A stretch of DNA of 64,000 bases from Calendula officinalis (lineage: Eukaryota > Streptophyta > Magnoliopsida > Asterales > Asteraceae), in assembly GCA_963853835.1 (NCBI GenBank), contig OY970820.1, forward strand, positions 73,838,909 to 73,902,908, read 5' to 3'. A model generated the notes under the pieces. That model did no database searches. It worked only from the letters and a program-made list of their open reading frames with translations, and was not told the origin of the DNA. The position numbers and the translations under genes were made by a program. The first letter of the stretch is position 1. Each line of letters begins with the position of its first letter. Of the stretch, positions 1-11,781 are shown piece after piece.

Positions 1-285
1 TTATTGGTGGTTTTTATGTGGGAAGTTGTGAACTTTGGGATTGACTCGTGACCAAACAAAAGCATGTGTCGAAAGTAATAGAGGGCCCCTATTACCGTAC
101 ACACAGGACTTTTGGTTGGTTAGGGGGAAATTTTGAAGGGAACGATGGACCAATGCTTGTTATTGTGAATTTAGTGTGTATCCTAATTGTTTGTGTGACT
201 ACATACTTGCTTGTTTATTTTGGTAGACAATACTAGTTCCAAACTCGAGGACGAGTTTTTCTCCAAGTGGAGTTGAGTAGGGGTA
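1..285 (+). mobile_element. Tail of a Ty3/gypsy internal region (remnant)
   Basis: Positions 245-276 carry a CTCGAGGACGAG stretch followed by AAGTGGAGTTGAG. The same arrangement (GGGGACGAAG ... AAGTGGAGTTGAG) stands directly before the LTR at 2619, and it is the usual end of a plant gypsy internal region with its polypurine tract. No LTR start follows here, so this copy is broken. A 62-codon open frame at 48-236 is not recognisable as a retroelement domain. Confidence 0.35.
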
Positions 286-2040
286 AAAAAAGGAAAATTG
301 TCAAGAAATAATTATCATTAATTATTATTTATAAATAATATGAGCATGATGCTTATGCAGAGAGGTTTTGTTGGTATGAATTTAAAGTGCGAAATCTAGA
401 TACATATAATTGATCAAATAAATTATAAGAGTAACTATCAAATCAAGCAGTTGAGAATAATTAAATTTATTCTATGGGTAATTATAGAGTTTACAACAAA
501 ATGATAGATCGGGTTTACTGGAGAAATTAACAAATCAAGTTAAATTGGGTTGAATGAATATCGTGCAAAAGGGAAGTAGTAATACTACAATTATATACAA
601 AATAAGACAATATACTTATTCTTGGGTGGTTATAAATGTGATAATGAGAAATCATTAAATTAAAGTGATAAAAACTTATTAATGAGTCGAATATGAGAAA
701 ACTGCTACAATGAAATTTTGAGGAAAATGAGTTAAAATGAGATCGGTAATTTGCTGGTAATGAGTTATTATTAAAACGAGCTAAATGATAAAATTTTATT
801 TTGATTAATTATGGAGTAATTTTGAGTTATAAGAAATTTACAAATCGAGTTGCATAAGCAAATTAATAAAATGAGTCAAAAGAGAAAGGTATTAAATTAA
901 CGGGAAGTTTTATTCAAATTTTTGAAGTATTATAAAGTGTTATGAGTTTTGAGGTATTATAAAATTATATGAGAAAACTCTATTTATGAATAATTATTAA
1001 ACTTGAGATGAGAACAACTATTCAATAAATTTATATTGGACTTAGGAGAAATTTCGAAAAGACGAGAATGTACTGAATTGATGAACCATGAGTAAACCGT
1101 AAGATTTAGAATAAAGTGTAACTGCGAATTGAGTAAATGAGAACTAAGGAATTAATTCGTAATTGGAGTAACGAGAAGTCATTATAAATAAGAGTGTGAA
1201 ATTTAATTGGTATTTGTAGTGGGTAACATGAAATTAATGAGTAGATATGGTCAAAATAATTAAGAGACATTTTAAATTGTGTAAAATCAGTGAAACGGTC
1301 TATTAAAGGATCGTTAAACTAGATGAATGAGAAAACATCTATTAAAACATTATCGAGAAACCACTAAATGTAATAGAATGAGAACCTATTAAAGGGAATT
1401 AAATGACAAGATCGTTAATTTGAGCTATTTAAAGGGTTATCAACATCGGTAATATGCAAACCTAATAGAGTAAGGTAACAATATAATGTTAAAGAAGAGT
1501 TATTTTGAGAACCAATAACACGGTTGAGAGAGAGTATATCATTCCAAGTATTATAAGCTGGTAAATTGAAACACGCGAGTAGTAATAAGAATGAGTAAAA
1601 ATGTGATTTATACCTAATGCAATTACTTGTAAATATTATTACCTTATGAGTTGTTACTGAGTTAGAGTTTTGGGTTTGCTCTGAGTTAAGCTTTATAAGT
1701 TTGCTCCTGAGTTATACATTTTTGAGTTATACTCCTGAGATATGTTTTGAGTTTATTTCTGAGTGGGACTTCTGAGTTATATTTCCAGATCATATTTTGG
1801 AGTTATATACCTGAGTATATGAGAATTCTGTGTGATATGTATATTCCTTGTGATTTATTTGCATGGTTTTTATATTAATTGATAATGGTGTAAACCACTA
1901 AATTATTTATTATGCTGTTAACAAACTGTTGACCCATAGAGTAGAGGACCTTCCGAGTCATTTTGGTAGGAAATTATCGATAATGAAATTTTTACCTGTT
2001 GCTAGAATGTGTAAGTGGTCATTTGATGGAACTGTGCGGG
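286..2040. other. AT-rich non-coding DNA, no gene seen
   Basis: No open frame of note. From about 1640 to 1850 there is a degenerate run of TGAGTTAT/CTGAGTTAT words, similar in style to the CTGAG repeats inside the gypsy LTR at 2619-5508. This suggests decayed LTR sequence, but no boundaries can be set. Confidence 0.4.
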
Positions 2041-2618
2041 AAGGAATTTCCCATAAACTTTATCCCTAACGCCATGAGAGCGTCGTGTGAAGTAGTGAGT
2101 ACGGATTGGATGACCGAGTACCACGTCGGGATCATCTAACATCATCAACAAATTCGTAGCAAATTCCAAGTGGAGTTGAATCGGAGATTCAACGCAACGT
2201 TAACCGTTAGGTACAACAACTGTGTCCAACTACGATAGCAAGAAGACGCCTTCAGCAAAGTATCATGAATTTATTTGTGGATATTGTCGTCATTCTTTTT
2301 GAGACAAATCGAGATTCTTAGAGAACATTTTATTTTATTTTTTTTCTTTCTTTCAGCCTTATCTTTTGCGCCGTTAGAGACGGAAGATTTTACGAGCAGT
2401 GGCGAGAGTTGGAGCTTATTATGATCGTGCAAGTCGCCCTGAAGAGTTTCATTCTATTCTTCACCTTTGTCGAGTTCCTTATTTCATAACCTTAGTGTTT
2501 TCTTCTATTGCGGACGTGTGTCGTTGACGAACCGGAGATTTAAACGTGAGATTGTTACCCTGAACTTTTTTCCGAGCCATGACTTCGGGGACGAAGTCTA
2601 TTTTAAGTGGAGTTGAGT
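2041..2618 (+). mobile_element. 3' end of a Ty3/gypsy internal region with PPT
   Basis: Non-coding stretch ending in CTTCGGGGACGAAG followed by a purine-rich AAGTGGAGTTGAG directly against the TGTAACG start of the LTR at 2619. This is the expected order internal end - polypurine tract - 3' LTR. Protein domains are not recognisable, so the element is truncated or very decayed on its 5' side. Confidence 0.5.
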
Positions 2619-4900
2619 TGTAACGCCCCGAAAATTCTGATAATTTAATATTACTTTTAAATTATTTTAAATTAGGTGATATTTACTTTTTATTATTAAG
2701 TGGCGAATGTGTATCGTTTCATATTAAAATCTAGTTGTTGTATTAAACGAATTATGTGTTAGTTATATTAATTAATTGTTTTATTCTTGAGTCCCGTCTA
2801 GTTTAATTTATGTGTGCAGAGAACGAGTGTGTAGCGAGGCCCGGCCATTTGGCCAAGGGCCGAGTTCTTTTATTGCTTCCGTCCAATTAGAAAAGAAAGG
2901 AGGAAGCCCGAGTTGTATTAGCCCGATCAATTACTAGTAGTTAGGCCCGAGATAAGTGGTATTAATACAAAAATTTAACCCTAAACAACCCTAATCCACA
3001 CCATCCCCTTTGCCAGCCGACACCTATCTCCTCCTATCATTTTTCTTCGACGGCAACAACATGAAAGAAGTAATACCAATGCTATTTTGTGAATCTTGGT
3101 TTTCGTGCGTCACCAACATCCTCCCCTTTGGTTTTCTTTTGTGCTTACGTCAATTTGAAGCAAAAGATGTTAAGCATTTTATTTTCATGGCTAAAACAAC
3201 AATATGCATCCCTTTTATTTTTCAATTGGCTTGGAAATCAGATAGTTGGTCAAGAGAATTGCTAGCCACTCAAATCTTGAGGTCGGTTAATATTAAAGGC
3301 CATGTCAAGGACACGTATCAGCTAAGAAGAAAAAGTGAGGAAAAATGTCAAAGTGCAAGTCGGTGGTGATGATTTTTTTTTTTTTATTTCTTTTTCTTGT
3401 TCTGGCTTCAAGAGAAAGGCAACGAGATTAAGACTTTTCTCCATGTCGAGCAAGAGAGTTTTTCCAGCGAACAGATCATCATCGAGCAAGAACCAGTGAT
3501 CGTGCAGCTTTTGGTTTCGAACCATATCCACATTCCATTCGGTAGTTATTTCTCCTTGTTCCCTTGTGTCGTTTTCTTTTCACGCTGCTAATCTGTGATA
3601 TGTGTAGGTTCTGAGGTTTTAGACCGAGCAATTGAGAACTCGGTCCTATCGGATTCAATCGTTCCGTTGTGCATTATTAATTGTTGACTGTTTCGTTTTG
3701 TTGTTGTAATTCTATAACCGTTTTATTCGTAATCTCGAGTCTTGTTTCAAACCGTTTCGTTCCATTTTTTTATTTATTGTCTTGAGTATCTGCTGTTGGT
3801 TAGCCACTGTTTTGGTATCATGTCGGGTAGCGGGTTGGGTAAAAGCCGTCATTCGCTAGATTAAACGTTTTATTAACCAAAAAAAAAACCGGAAACCGAA
3901 CCCGTAGGGTTCTTGGTTCCCTAAACCGAAATAGATTTTCTAATAAGAGACTAGAATAATGGCGAGCATGTTTATGAGTTTAAAATGAGTCTCAGAACTG
4001 TCGGGCGTCTCGAGGATAGACGGGTTGATGTCGGGATTTAAAACGGGTTTTAAACTACGTGTTGAATTCTTGGACAGATTCTGTGGGTCGAGTTCGAGTC
4101 TGTTTTTACCACACTTAAAATACGTTTTTGGATTTTTGGCCCATGTTGGTCACTTGTTTTCTGAGTTATCTTTCCAACGCCGCAACCCTCTCGTCAATCC
4201 AAATTACGGTTTAAAAGTTATAACCATTTTAATATGCTGCTGTTAGGAAAATGACCTGTGCAGCATGACTATCTTGTGATACTGTTTTGGAACCCTTAGG
4301 GTCTGTTTTGGCCAGTGACCGTCTCACAGAGATATGAAGTTCTGGTTGTGTACTTTTCATGGTAAAAATATGGGATAAATCTAATGCACAGTTTAAGAGT
4401 TATGGCAGTTCCCGTAAGACCGACGGGTGCTGCCAGTTTTTCTAAAATAATGATAAGTGGTTAGATTATAATCTGGGGTTTCGCTCTACATTGTAGGACC
4501 TTCTAGGACCGGTTAGAGATGCTCTTCAGTACCGAGGATATTTAGGAGCTTACGGTTATTCGAGGTGAGTATTCTCACCGTGTATTCAGTTTTAACGTTG
4601 TACATGCATGACTTATGTGTTACATTTCTTGCACCATAATTGTTATCTGAGCTTGAGCTGTTATCTGAGTTTGATCCGCTATCTGAGTTTGATTTGTTAT
4701 ATGAGTTTGACATGCTATCTGAGTATCTGAGCAGCTGTTGATTTATATTAATCTGAGACATTGTGCCTGGGTAACCGAGCTCGGCACAGGGTCATTCTGT
4801 GCTACTACTTGCTTGGGCATCTGAGATAATTATGTTAAAGAGATAATAAAACATAATAACACACATCTGAGTTTTTGGCTATATGCCCGGGATCACCTCC

Positions 4901-5152
4901 CGTCTGAGTTTTGGGATTATTCCCGTCTGAGTTTTGGGATTATTCCCGTCTGAGTTTTGGGATTATTCCCGTCTGAGTTTTGGGATCACTCCCGTCTGAG
5001 TTTTTGGCTTATGCCTATCTGAGGTGTGAGGAGGGGCGAGGTTGATCTCTCGTTCCAAATCACACAAGCGCGCTATATAAATTAAAATCTGAGTAATAAA
5101 ATCTGAGTAATAAAATCTGAGTAATAAAATCTGAGAAATAAATCTGAGTAAT
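4901..5152 (+). repeat. Two short tandem arrays inside the gypsy LTR
   Basis: Array 1: a 23-bp unit starting at 4901, 4924, 4947, 4970 and 4993. Each unit contains CTGAG and a small inverted repeat GGGA-TTAT-TCCC (the last is GGGA-TCAC-TCCC). Array 2: a 14-bp unit AAAATCTGAGTAAT repeated about four times from 5083 to 5150. Both arrays flank the conserved TATATAA at 5074. Confidence 0.85.
5074..5080 (+). promoter_or_regulatory. Candidate LTR TATA box
   Basis: TATATAA within AGCGCGCTATATAAAT. The same 16-bp block is present in the inverted gypsy LTR (complement of about 14204-14219), so it is conserved between two copies. It lies about 430 bp before the LTR end, a plausible place for the U3/R boundary. 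Confidence 0.5.
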
Positions 5153-5508
5153 TAATCGAGTAGATTCTGAGTAGGAGTACACCGATGTGCCCTCATGTGT
5201 TGTATGTTACGATTGTTTGCATTTTGAGGATTATTCACTCAGCTTCCCCAGCTGACCCAAACTTTCCCTCACATTGTTTCAGGTACCAGCAAAGGAAAGG
5301 AGAAGGTGGACGGTTGACCGCTGTATCTTTTCATTACTGATGTGGACATCATTTAATATTTTAAAACACTTTACTTTATCTTAACTATTTCCGCAATAAA
5401 TACGTTTTAAATGTTAAATATTTATTTCTGAGATTTATTTATGGGACCTTTTTATTAAAATCTTGTACTCAAAAAGTTTTAAATTTTTGTAAAATTTTGG
5501 GTGTTACA

Positions 5509-6552
5509 GAAATTCCCTTAAATGATTAACTTGTTCACTGGAATGTGAACATCCTATTAGATTTGCAATGATTAATCACAAGACTTGTGACCACGCTATT
5601 AGGCTTGCAATAATCTAATCAATGATCATTTATTTCTTTTAACTCTTTGGCTAATGACTTGGTAATTCCTTGTTGTTAATGTCTTACTAACTTACTAAAT
5701 TGATTAATGTCTTTAATGAATTATGTTAGTCATAGCTCCCATTACCTTTTATGGAATTTAAGCATCAATTTAAACTACCACTTTGACCTAGTCAATAACT
5801 TGTAGTTTAACCTTTTAAGAATTCTATCAATAATTAAGATCATCCTTTGGATTTGCGAATATCCAATATTCCTGTTTAGGGAATTATGACTTTTATTAAT
5901 TGTTGTATCTAACACTTGAGGTGATACTTTCAATTCTTAAACACTTTAGTATTCTTTAAGAACTTCATTTAATACCAAAGTCAATTCTTGGATTTCTTTA
6001 ATATCCATTATTCCTATTAGAGAATTATGACTTGATTAAATATTATATTAGTTGCATGTATAAAACACTTGCATTTAATACCTTTAGTTCTTAAATACTT
6101 TAATATAGTTTGACCTTTTTAAGAGTTTATTTAATCTCTAAGTCATTTCTTGGATTTTGCGAATATCGAACTTTCCTTTTTAGGGAAGTATGACTTGATT
6201 AAATCATTTATTACAAGTATGAGACACTTGTAATAATGCTCTTAAAGTTCATCTTGATTATATCCAATATAATCATGCTATATTAATGCTAATACTTTAA
6301 AACGTACTATCATAAGTAATGACTATTACGTAAGATGTTTTAACTAAGTTCAATAACTTTTGAACCTTTATGCTTCCATACAACTCTTAAATACTTGTAT
6401 TAGAAAAACTTCTAATTTCTAGTATCTTAGTACCTTGAGCTTCTAAGACATTATTCATTCATACAATAATCAAACAAATATTAAACATGAAATATTAAGT
6501 AAATAAAAAACTTGACTTACAATCTGGTCATAAACCTTGACTAGTGTAATTG
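5509..6552. other. AT-rich non-coding DNA with three degenerate repeats
   Basis: No coding potential. A block of about 50 bp containing GGATTT...AATATCC...TTCCT...AGGGAATTATGACTT recurs near 5845, 5990 and 6150 (spacing about 145-160 bp). Probably old transposon sequence; no boundaries found. Confidence 0.45.
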
Positions 6553-9232
6553 TCACACATGCACACATAACACAATATAATTCAACCATGGATTCGAATT
6601 GATTAAAACCAAAAACCTCGTTTTAACAAAAAATGATTATTCAAAAATAAAAATTGTTTTTACTGAATCCATAAAATACTGAATTATAAAAACTTGGTGC
6701 TCGTGGGATCATCACCATCTCATGCCGGTTATCATCACTTTCCGTCTCCTACTGCAATAAACGATTGCAAAAGATAGATTACTCGTAATGTACTTGTATT
6801 AATTAGTTAGTTAAACTAATCAAGTAATAAGTTAAACTTAACTTAATACTTAACTGATTCATAGTGACTATTATGAATCATTCCACTTCGTAGTATCATT
6901 GCATATCTTGCTCGTATTACATGCACTCACCAGTGTGACCCTTAAGTGTTTCGTAGGCATGGATGTATCATCATTGGTTGACTAACTGTGCACATAATTC
7001 CAACAGAATTGAGCTAAGCTTCTAAACCGACATCGAACCTTGACCGACCACTTATGTGGCCGACCTCCCCTTCCCATCTAATGACCAACTCGGCCGAACA
7101 CCGCATGGGTTTGAGGTTAATTGGTTTGATTTTATCTTGTTTGCTTAAACCCTTATCCATCTAGATTTGAATGAGTCCTTGTGGTACAAAAAAGTCTAAC
7201 ACCTAAACCCTAATTGCTTCTATTATTTAACCACCACCACCGAAACCCTAAACCCCTTTGTTTCTTCCTATTCGGCCGAGCATCACAAGGTATACCCGAT
7301 TCCTTTCTTTTCTTTTCTTCACGTTTCGGTTCAAATATCTGAACCCGAGACCATGGCCAAAGCCATATGGTCGTTGCAGTTGTTGATCTTGATCCCGACG
7401 TGCATGCTTGCATGCATGTCAAAGGGTTTGTTCGTTTGACAGTTTGATTCGTTTGACAGTTTGATTCGTTTGTTGTCATTGATTAATCCCTAGAAACCCT
7501 AGATCTAGTGTTGTTGTTATGACCTGCCATTGATTCGAACCTAGAACCGAAACCATCACCAAACCAATCGGGTTTTGGCCTATTCGGCCAACCCAAACCG
7601 AAACCCTAACCCTAGTTGACCAATTTCTTGACTATTTGACCTTCGTTGACTAGATTTGACCATCATTGACCCGAAATCATGTAAAAGCTAACCCTAATTC
7701 GGAAACCCAAACCGTAGCCGAAATCTAGTTGCATTTAGTTGACTTTAGTTGACTTTTGTTGACCGTAGTTTGACCCACAAGTGAAACCAGGTCAAGGCCG
7801 GATCTTGACCCAAAACTGTGGACCCAAACCCGAATAGCTAATCAGGCCAAGGCCCGTACTTGGCCCATTCGATCTATCCAAGCCCATTGGGCCAAACTTC
7901 AGTCGGCCCATTAGTAGCTAAGCCCATTTGGACCAAAGCCCAAACCTTTGGCCCATTACTTACCCAAACCGAACCCAATTGGGCCCAAGCCCAATTCATG
8001 GCCCAACCTAATTGGACCTAAGCCCAACTTGAGGCCCAAGTGGCCCATCAAGCCCATTAGGCCCATTAAGCCTAACCCAAGCCCATTTCATTTCATTTCG
8101 AAGCCCATTTCATTTCATTTTATTTCATTTCGTCCCATTAAGGCCCAATAACCCAAGTTCATTCGATGTCACAAAAACATAAAACATAACGTTAATCATA
8201 TATCATATATCATATATATTATTAGATCGCCTGGGTTAGCTTAGTCTAATTAGAAACGTCATTACGTTTAGGAAGCTAGGAGTCTGTGAAGGAGTCCTCT
8301 GTCCTATCAAGTTGCTAAGTGTTGCCCATGTGAGCCCACAACCCCTTTTTACTACTTTTTACTGCTTTATAAACTATCATGGTGGAAAATATAAACATTG
8401 CTACTATTTATATGACTGTACAACATTTACATTTTCATTATTGCGTTGGCCTGACAAACAATTATTATACTGGACTAACGTTACCAGCAATCATTAACTA
8501 GTGGATCTAGACCATGGATATGCATATAATATAGTTGGCTGACTCTCATCCTCCCAACATGATTTGATCACTACTTGGTTATCCAAGACATCTTTCGGGA
8601 GTGTATATCCATAAAAGAACGATAACATACTGGAGTTTAAGTATAGATTGTAGAATTAGAGGTTGGTATATTAACTCAGTGGACTAGCTACCTGTTGGGG
8701 ATAACAGTCATGCGATGTCAAACATAACAACTTGTTCAACACATTTTCATAAACAAAACTAGTAATTGTAGATCTTCTACAATTACACTCTATTTTCCTA
8801 CTTATTTCTCATATCATATCAAGTGTTGAACTCATACTTTTTCAGTCATAAAACTGTTTTCATAACAATCATTTTGGGTAGCAAACAATAACCCTGTGGA
8901 TTCACTCAACATTATTATTGACCCTTTTATATTTATGTTTTTCAGGTGATTAGGAGCACATTGAGACTGGAGGATATGGGCAGTGGATTGTCGTGTGCCA
9001 TGAATAAAACATTAAGTTTACGAACAATCATTTCATTTTCAAACAATTTCTATTTTAGGAAACTTGCTATTTTTGGAAACTTTCTATTTTTTGAAAGTGA
9101 AACTATTTTTATTTTGTTATTGCGTGGTTGTTTGTTTACTTAATTTTTGCTATGTTGTCATGAACGTTACACCTCTGTTCTTCCGCAAAACATTTTAAAT
9201 AAAGCAAAACTCATTTTTGGCAGGGTGTGACA
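6553..9232 (+). repeat. Putative Ty3/gypsy-type LTR
   Basis: The right end is the better supported boundary: AATAAAGC...GGCAGGGTGTGACA ends at 9232, typical of gypsy LTR 3' ends. The proposed left end TGTCACAC at 6553 is an exact inverted match to GTGTGACA at 9225-9232, giving 2680 bp. Flanking 5-mers (GTAAT, TTTGG) do not match, so the left edge is uncertain. No PBS follows. Alternative: a decayed composite of several repeats. Confidence 0.4.
7840..8150. repeat. GGCCCA/GCCCAA low-complexity tract
   Basis: About 25 occurrences of GCCCA-type words (GGCCCA is the complement of the site II element TGGGCC) in about 300 bp, grading into CATTTCATTTC repeats near 8085-8135. The 67-codon open frame here (7948-8151) is only a translation of the repeat. 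Telo-box-like AAACCCTA words occur just upstream at about 7206, 7246, 7491 and 7599. Confidence 0.75.
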
Positions 9233-9872
9233 TTTGGTGGGTTCGAAAACGCCACAGAAACGTATATTTTTAAAAATTAATTTAACCACCAAGATCCACC
9301 AACGACCGAATCTCTTAACCCAAACCGTACAACAAAGAAGAACGAGAGAACATCATACCCTCCGCGTCACCCGCAAGATAATGATGAAAATGTAGATGGA
9401 TGATGGTCACGTAATCGTTCCCCTCTACCGTTGATCCACAACGAGTAAGCGATTCCTTTCGAGTTGCTAACCCGACACCGAAAATTTCTCAAGAACTATC
9501 TTAGAATTTCGGAAACCAAACACTTGTATTTAGAGAGAAAAATCGATTTTGCACTAGCCTTAAACAACCTCCCACGTCTCTCTTATATAGATAAGAGAGC
9601 AAGTGGAGGTGGGTGGAAAAGCTCTACATGCATTGTACCAAAAGGTGGTCCAATAGAATTAAAGCAGTCGGATAAAGTAGTGGCTTTCCTTTACATGCAT
9701 TGGACCATTGAATGGTCCAATGAAATAAAAGCTACTTTTATTTCTCCCAACATCTTTATTTATCTCGACTCTTTTAAGTGTTATCGGAAAGGAATTCTCC
9801 CGGCGTGTGACCCGATAGGCTCGAGCGTCATCGGCCATGATTCCCGTACATGTGTGTCGGTGGGCACTAAAT
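9233..9872. other. Non-coding, nothing recognised
   Basis: Contains a 137-codon open frame (9464-9877) on + and a 76-codon one on -. Neither shows a recognisable domain, intron signal or composition that would support a gene. TGGTGGGTTCG at 9235 looks superficially like a primer-binding site but does not fit a tRNA 3' end. Confidence 0.4.
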
Positions 9873-10070
9873 TCTGACAGTATAATCACTTATGATTAAG
9901 CTGTTACGAGTATGGCTGTTAAATCATCTAGAATTTAGCTGCCACGAATCTGACAGTTCAATCACCTTTGATTAAGCCATTACGAATCTAACACTTTAAT
10001 CACCTATGATTAAGGTTACGCTTCTGACAGCTTAATCATCTATGATTTAGGTCACGAACTCTAACAGTTT
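9873..10070. repeat. About five tandem 38-bp units, each a potential hairpin
   Basis: Units start near 9873, 9912, 9949, 9987 and 10024 with a partial sixth at 10061. Consensus is CTGACAG-TTAATCA-CCTA-TGATTAAG-C-TTACGAAT. TAATCA/TGATTA form a stem with a 4-nt loop in most units; the second unit uses a different pair (TAAAT/ATTTA). Confidence 0.8.
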
Positions 10071-10440
10071 TTGGTGTAATATATCTTAGTGTAGTGTTTC
10101 AGCTTCGTGGGAGCAGGTTTAATGTAACTTCAAGAGGAATTTTTGTTGAGGAATCCATGAAAGGATGAAGAGCAGAGATGGTTTCGCGAATTGAGAGGAA
10201 ATTTGGGGAGATGGTATGGGATTGTGAGGAAAATGTGGAGGAAGTGGGGAAAGACGTGAGAGACGGTTTTGATCAACGGTTGGAATTTGAACTTTTAAAC
10301 GATCGTGTAGTGGATATGGGGAGTTATTTGTAGGTAGGCTAGGTATGATGATATAGGTCAATCAAATTGCAGGGTAATGTGGCGGGAAAAGACATCGAAG
10401 GGTCAACATTAAATGTCAGCGAAAAGTGACTGACCGTTGG
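10071..10440. other. Non-coding, nothing recognised
   Basis: An 80-codon open frame on the - strand (10119-10361) is Pro/Ser rich with no recognised domain and is not supported as a gene. Confidence 0.4.
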
Positions 10441-10560
10441 CACTCGAGTATCTGATCGGTTGATCAGTCTCTGTTTCCGCACGGGGAACTGATCATTGCT
10501 TCTATTGTTGATCAGATAGTGTAGCCAGGTAACTGAGATCCGAACCAATCAGATTCATAG
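10441..10560 (-). repeat. Fragment of the approx. 1-kb copia LTR family (as 35019-35996)
   Basis: Carries TCCGCACGGGGAACTGATCA followed by GATCAGATAGTGTA and GGTAACTGAGATCCGAAC. These match 35813-35880 and 48650-48715 in the same order and orientation. Only this segment is present, so it is a truncated copy lying just left of CopA. Confidence 0.65.
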
Positions 10561-10574
10561 TGCCTATAAATTTC

Positions 10575-10877
10575 TGTTAAGGTCAATTATGTTGTAGTCA
10601 ATAGTTAGGGGACTAGTTGTGTCATATTGTAATAGTGTTAATGTAGTCTTTAGCCTTAATCATGATGATTAGTGAGCTAGGTATTTAAGGAAAACCTTCA
10701 CTCACTAATTGTAAGCTTTTCCCACACTTAATAGAGTTTACACTTTTGAAAGCCCTTCCCTCCATCTTTATCTCTCAACCTTCACACCAAGAACACACAC
10801 TCTTTCACACACTTAATTCTTCAAATCCTATCAAATCACTATGAATTAGAAAGACTTGTATTGCTTTCGATCTAACA
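10575..10877 (+). repeat. 5' LTR of CopA (303 bp)
   Basis: TGTTAAGGTCAATTATG...CGATCTAACA, followed at 10880 by the primer-binding site. The same subfamily as the CopC LTRs (TGTTAGGGTCATTTATG on the - strand). Left flank 5-mer is ATTTC; the right duplication is lost with the 3' end. Confidence 0.9.
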
Positions 10878-10879
10878 AG

Positions 10880-10891
10880 TGGTATCAGAGC
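10880..10891 (+). other. Primer-binding site, initiator tRNA-Met
   Basis: TGGTATCAGAGC two bases after the LTR end; complementary to the 3' end of plant initiator tRNA-Met, the usual copia primer. Confidence 0.95.
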
Positions 10892-11339
10892 ACAAACTCT
10901 CTGTGAGTAGATCCAATTTAGTGCTAATTCGATCTAGATCTGGAAATTTGAAGAAAAGTTTTGTTCGAGTTATGTGATTTTAATTCAAGAAATTTTCAGT
11001 TTAAATCGATGAATTGATTGAAGATTATTGTTTCTCCATCAATTCTAATAGGATTAGAATCAAATTTCGATCAATTCCATCAACAATTGATCGAGATTCA
11101 GTGATTTTGTTGAAAAAAATTGAAAAGTTCAAAAGTTTCTGAAAATCGAAGATTAAGAGCTGTGTTGTTATGGATTGAAGGATTTTATCGGATCAAAGTG
11201 TTAGGAAATCATTTTCGAGCATATTGTGATTGGAATCACTGAAACTGATCGAGTATTGAGCGAAATTGGATCGAAAAGGTGAAGAAAAGTTGACCGTCGA
11301 AGTCTTCGGCTTAACGAACACGATGAACATGTTCGGCTT

Positions 11340-11740
11340 TTTCATGTGTTCGGCCCGAACATATTAGAGTTCGGCCCACAAGTAGTTCAATCAAGCTAAG
11401 TTCGGCCCGAGAATTGTGTTTGGCCCAACCAAGTGTTCGGCTCACAAGTAGTTCGATCAAGCGAAGTTCGGCCCGAGAATTGTGTTCGGCCCAACCAAGT
11501 GTTCGGCTCACAAGTAGTTCGTTCAAGCTAAGTTCGGCCCGAAAATTGTATTCGGCCCAACCAAGTGTTCGGCTCACAAGTAGTTCGATCAAGCAAGTTC
11601 GGCCCAAACAACTTCCTACCCGAACATCTTACCCGATCAATACCAGCCGAACATTCAACATCTTCGGCCCATATCAAAAACCAGCCGAACAATCAATAAG
11701 TTCGGCCCATATTAAGTTCGGCCGGAACTAGTTCAAGCCA
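11340..11740 (+). repeat. CopA leader: tandem array with TTCGGCCCGA palindromes
   Basis: A 66-bp unit starts at 11380, 11446, 11512 and 11578. Each unit holds two or three TTCGGCCC/TTCGGCTC words, then scattered copies run to about 11730. Because 66 is divisible by three the array is open in several frames (98 and 105 codons), but these are repeat translations, not genes. Confidence 0.85.
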
Positions 11741-11781
11741 AATAACATTTAAGCTCAATACAACATTCAAATCATTTTAAA

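Larger units (their letters stand above)
2619..5508 (+). repeat. Ty3/gypsy LTR (3' LTR of a truncated element)
   Basis: Begins TGTAACGCCCCG and ends GGGTGTTACA, so the ends are TGTAAC...GTTACA inverted repeats. Length 2890 bp. It is related to the inverted copy at 13805-16145: same termini and the same internal AGCGCGCTATATAAAT block. A PPT-like tract lies immediately to the left. No matching 5-bp duplication is seen (left TGAGT, right GAAAT), consistent with a 3' LTR rather than a solo LTR. Superfamily assignment rests on the PPT context and termini, not on protein domains. Confidence 0.75.

Noticed and set aside
48..236. 62-codon ORF with a hydrophobic C-terminal half
   Set aside because: No recognised domain, lies in a decayed gypsy tail; could be chance.
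4901..5015. CRISPR-like array (23-bp repeats)
   Set aside because: Direct tandem repeats without unique spacers, inside a plant gypsy LTR.
9235..9256. TGGTGGGTTCGAA as a primer-binding site after the LTR end at 9232
   Set aside because: The complement does not fit a tRNA 3' end: the TTCGAA would be too close to the CCA end.
11311..11731. Repetitive frames of 98 and 105 codons on both strands
   Set aside because: Generated by the 66-bp leader repeat (divisible by three).
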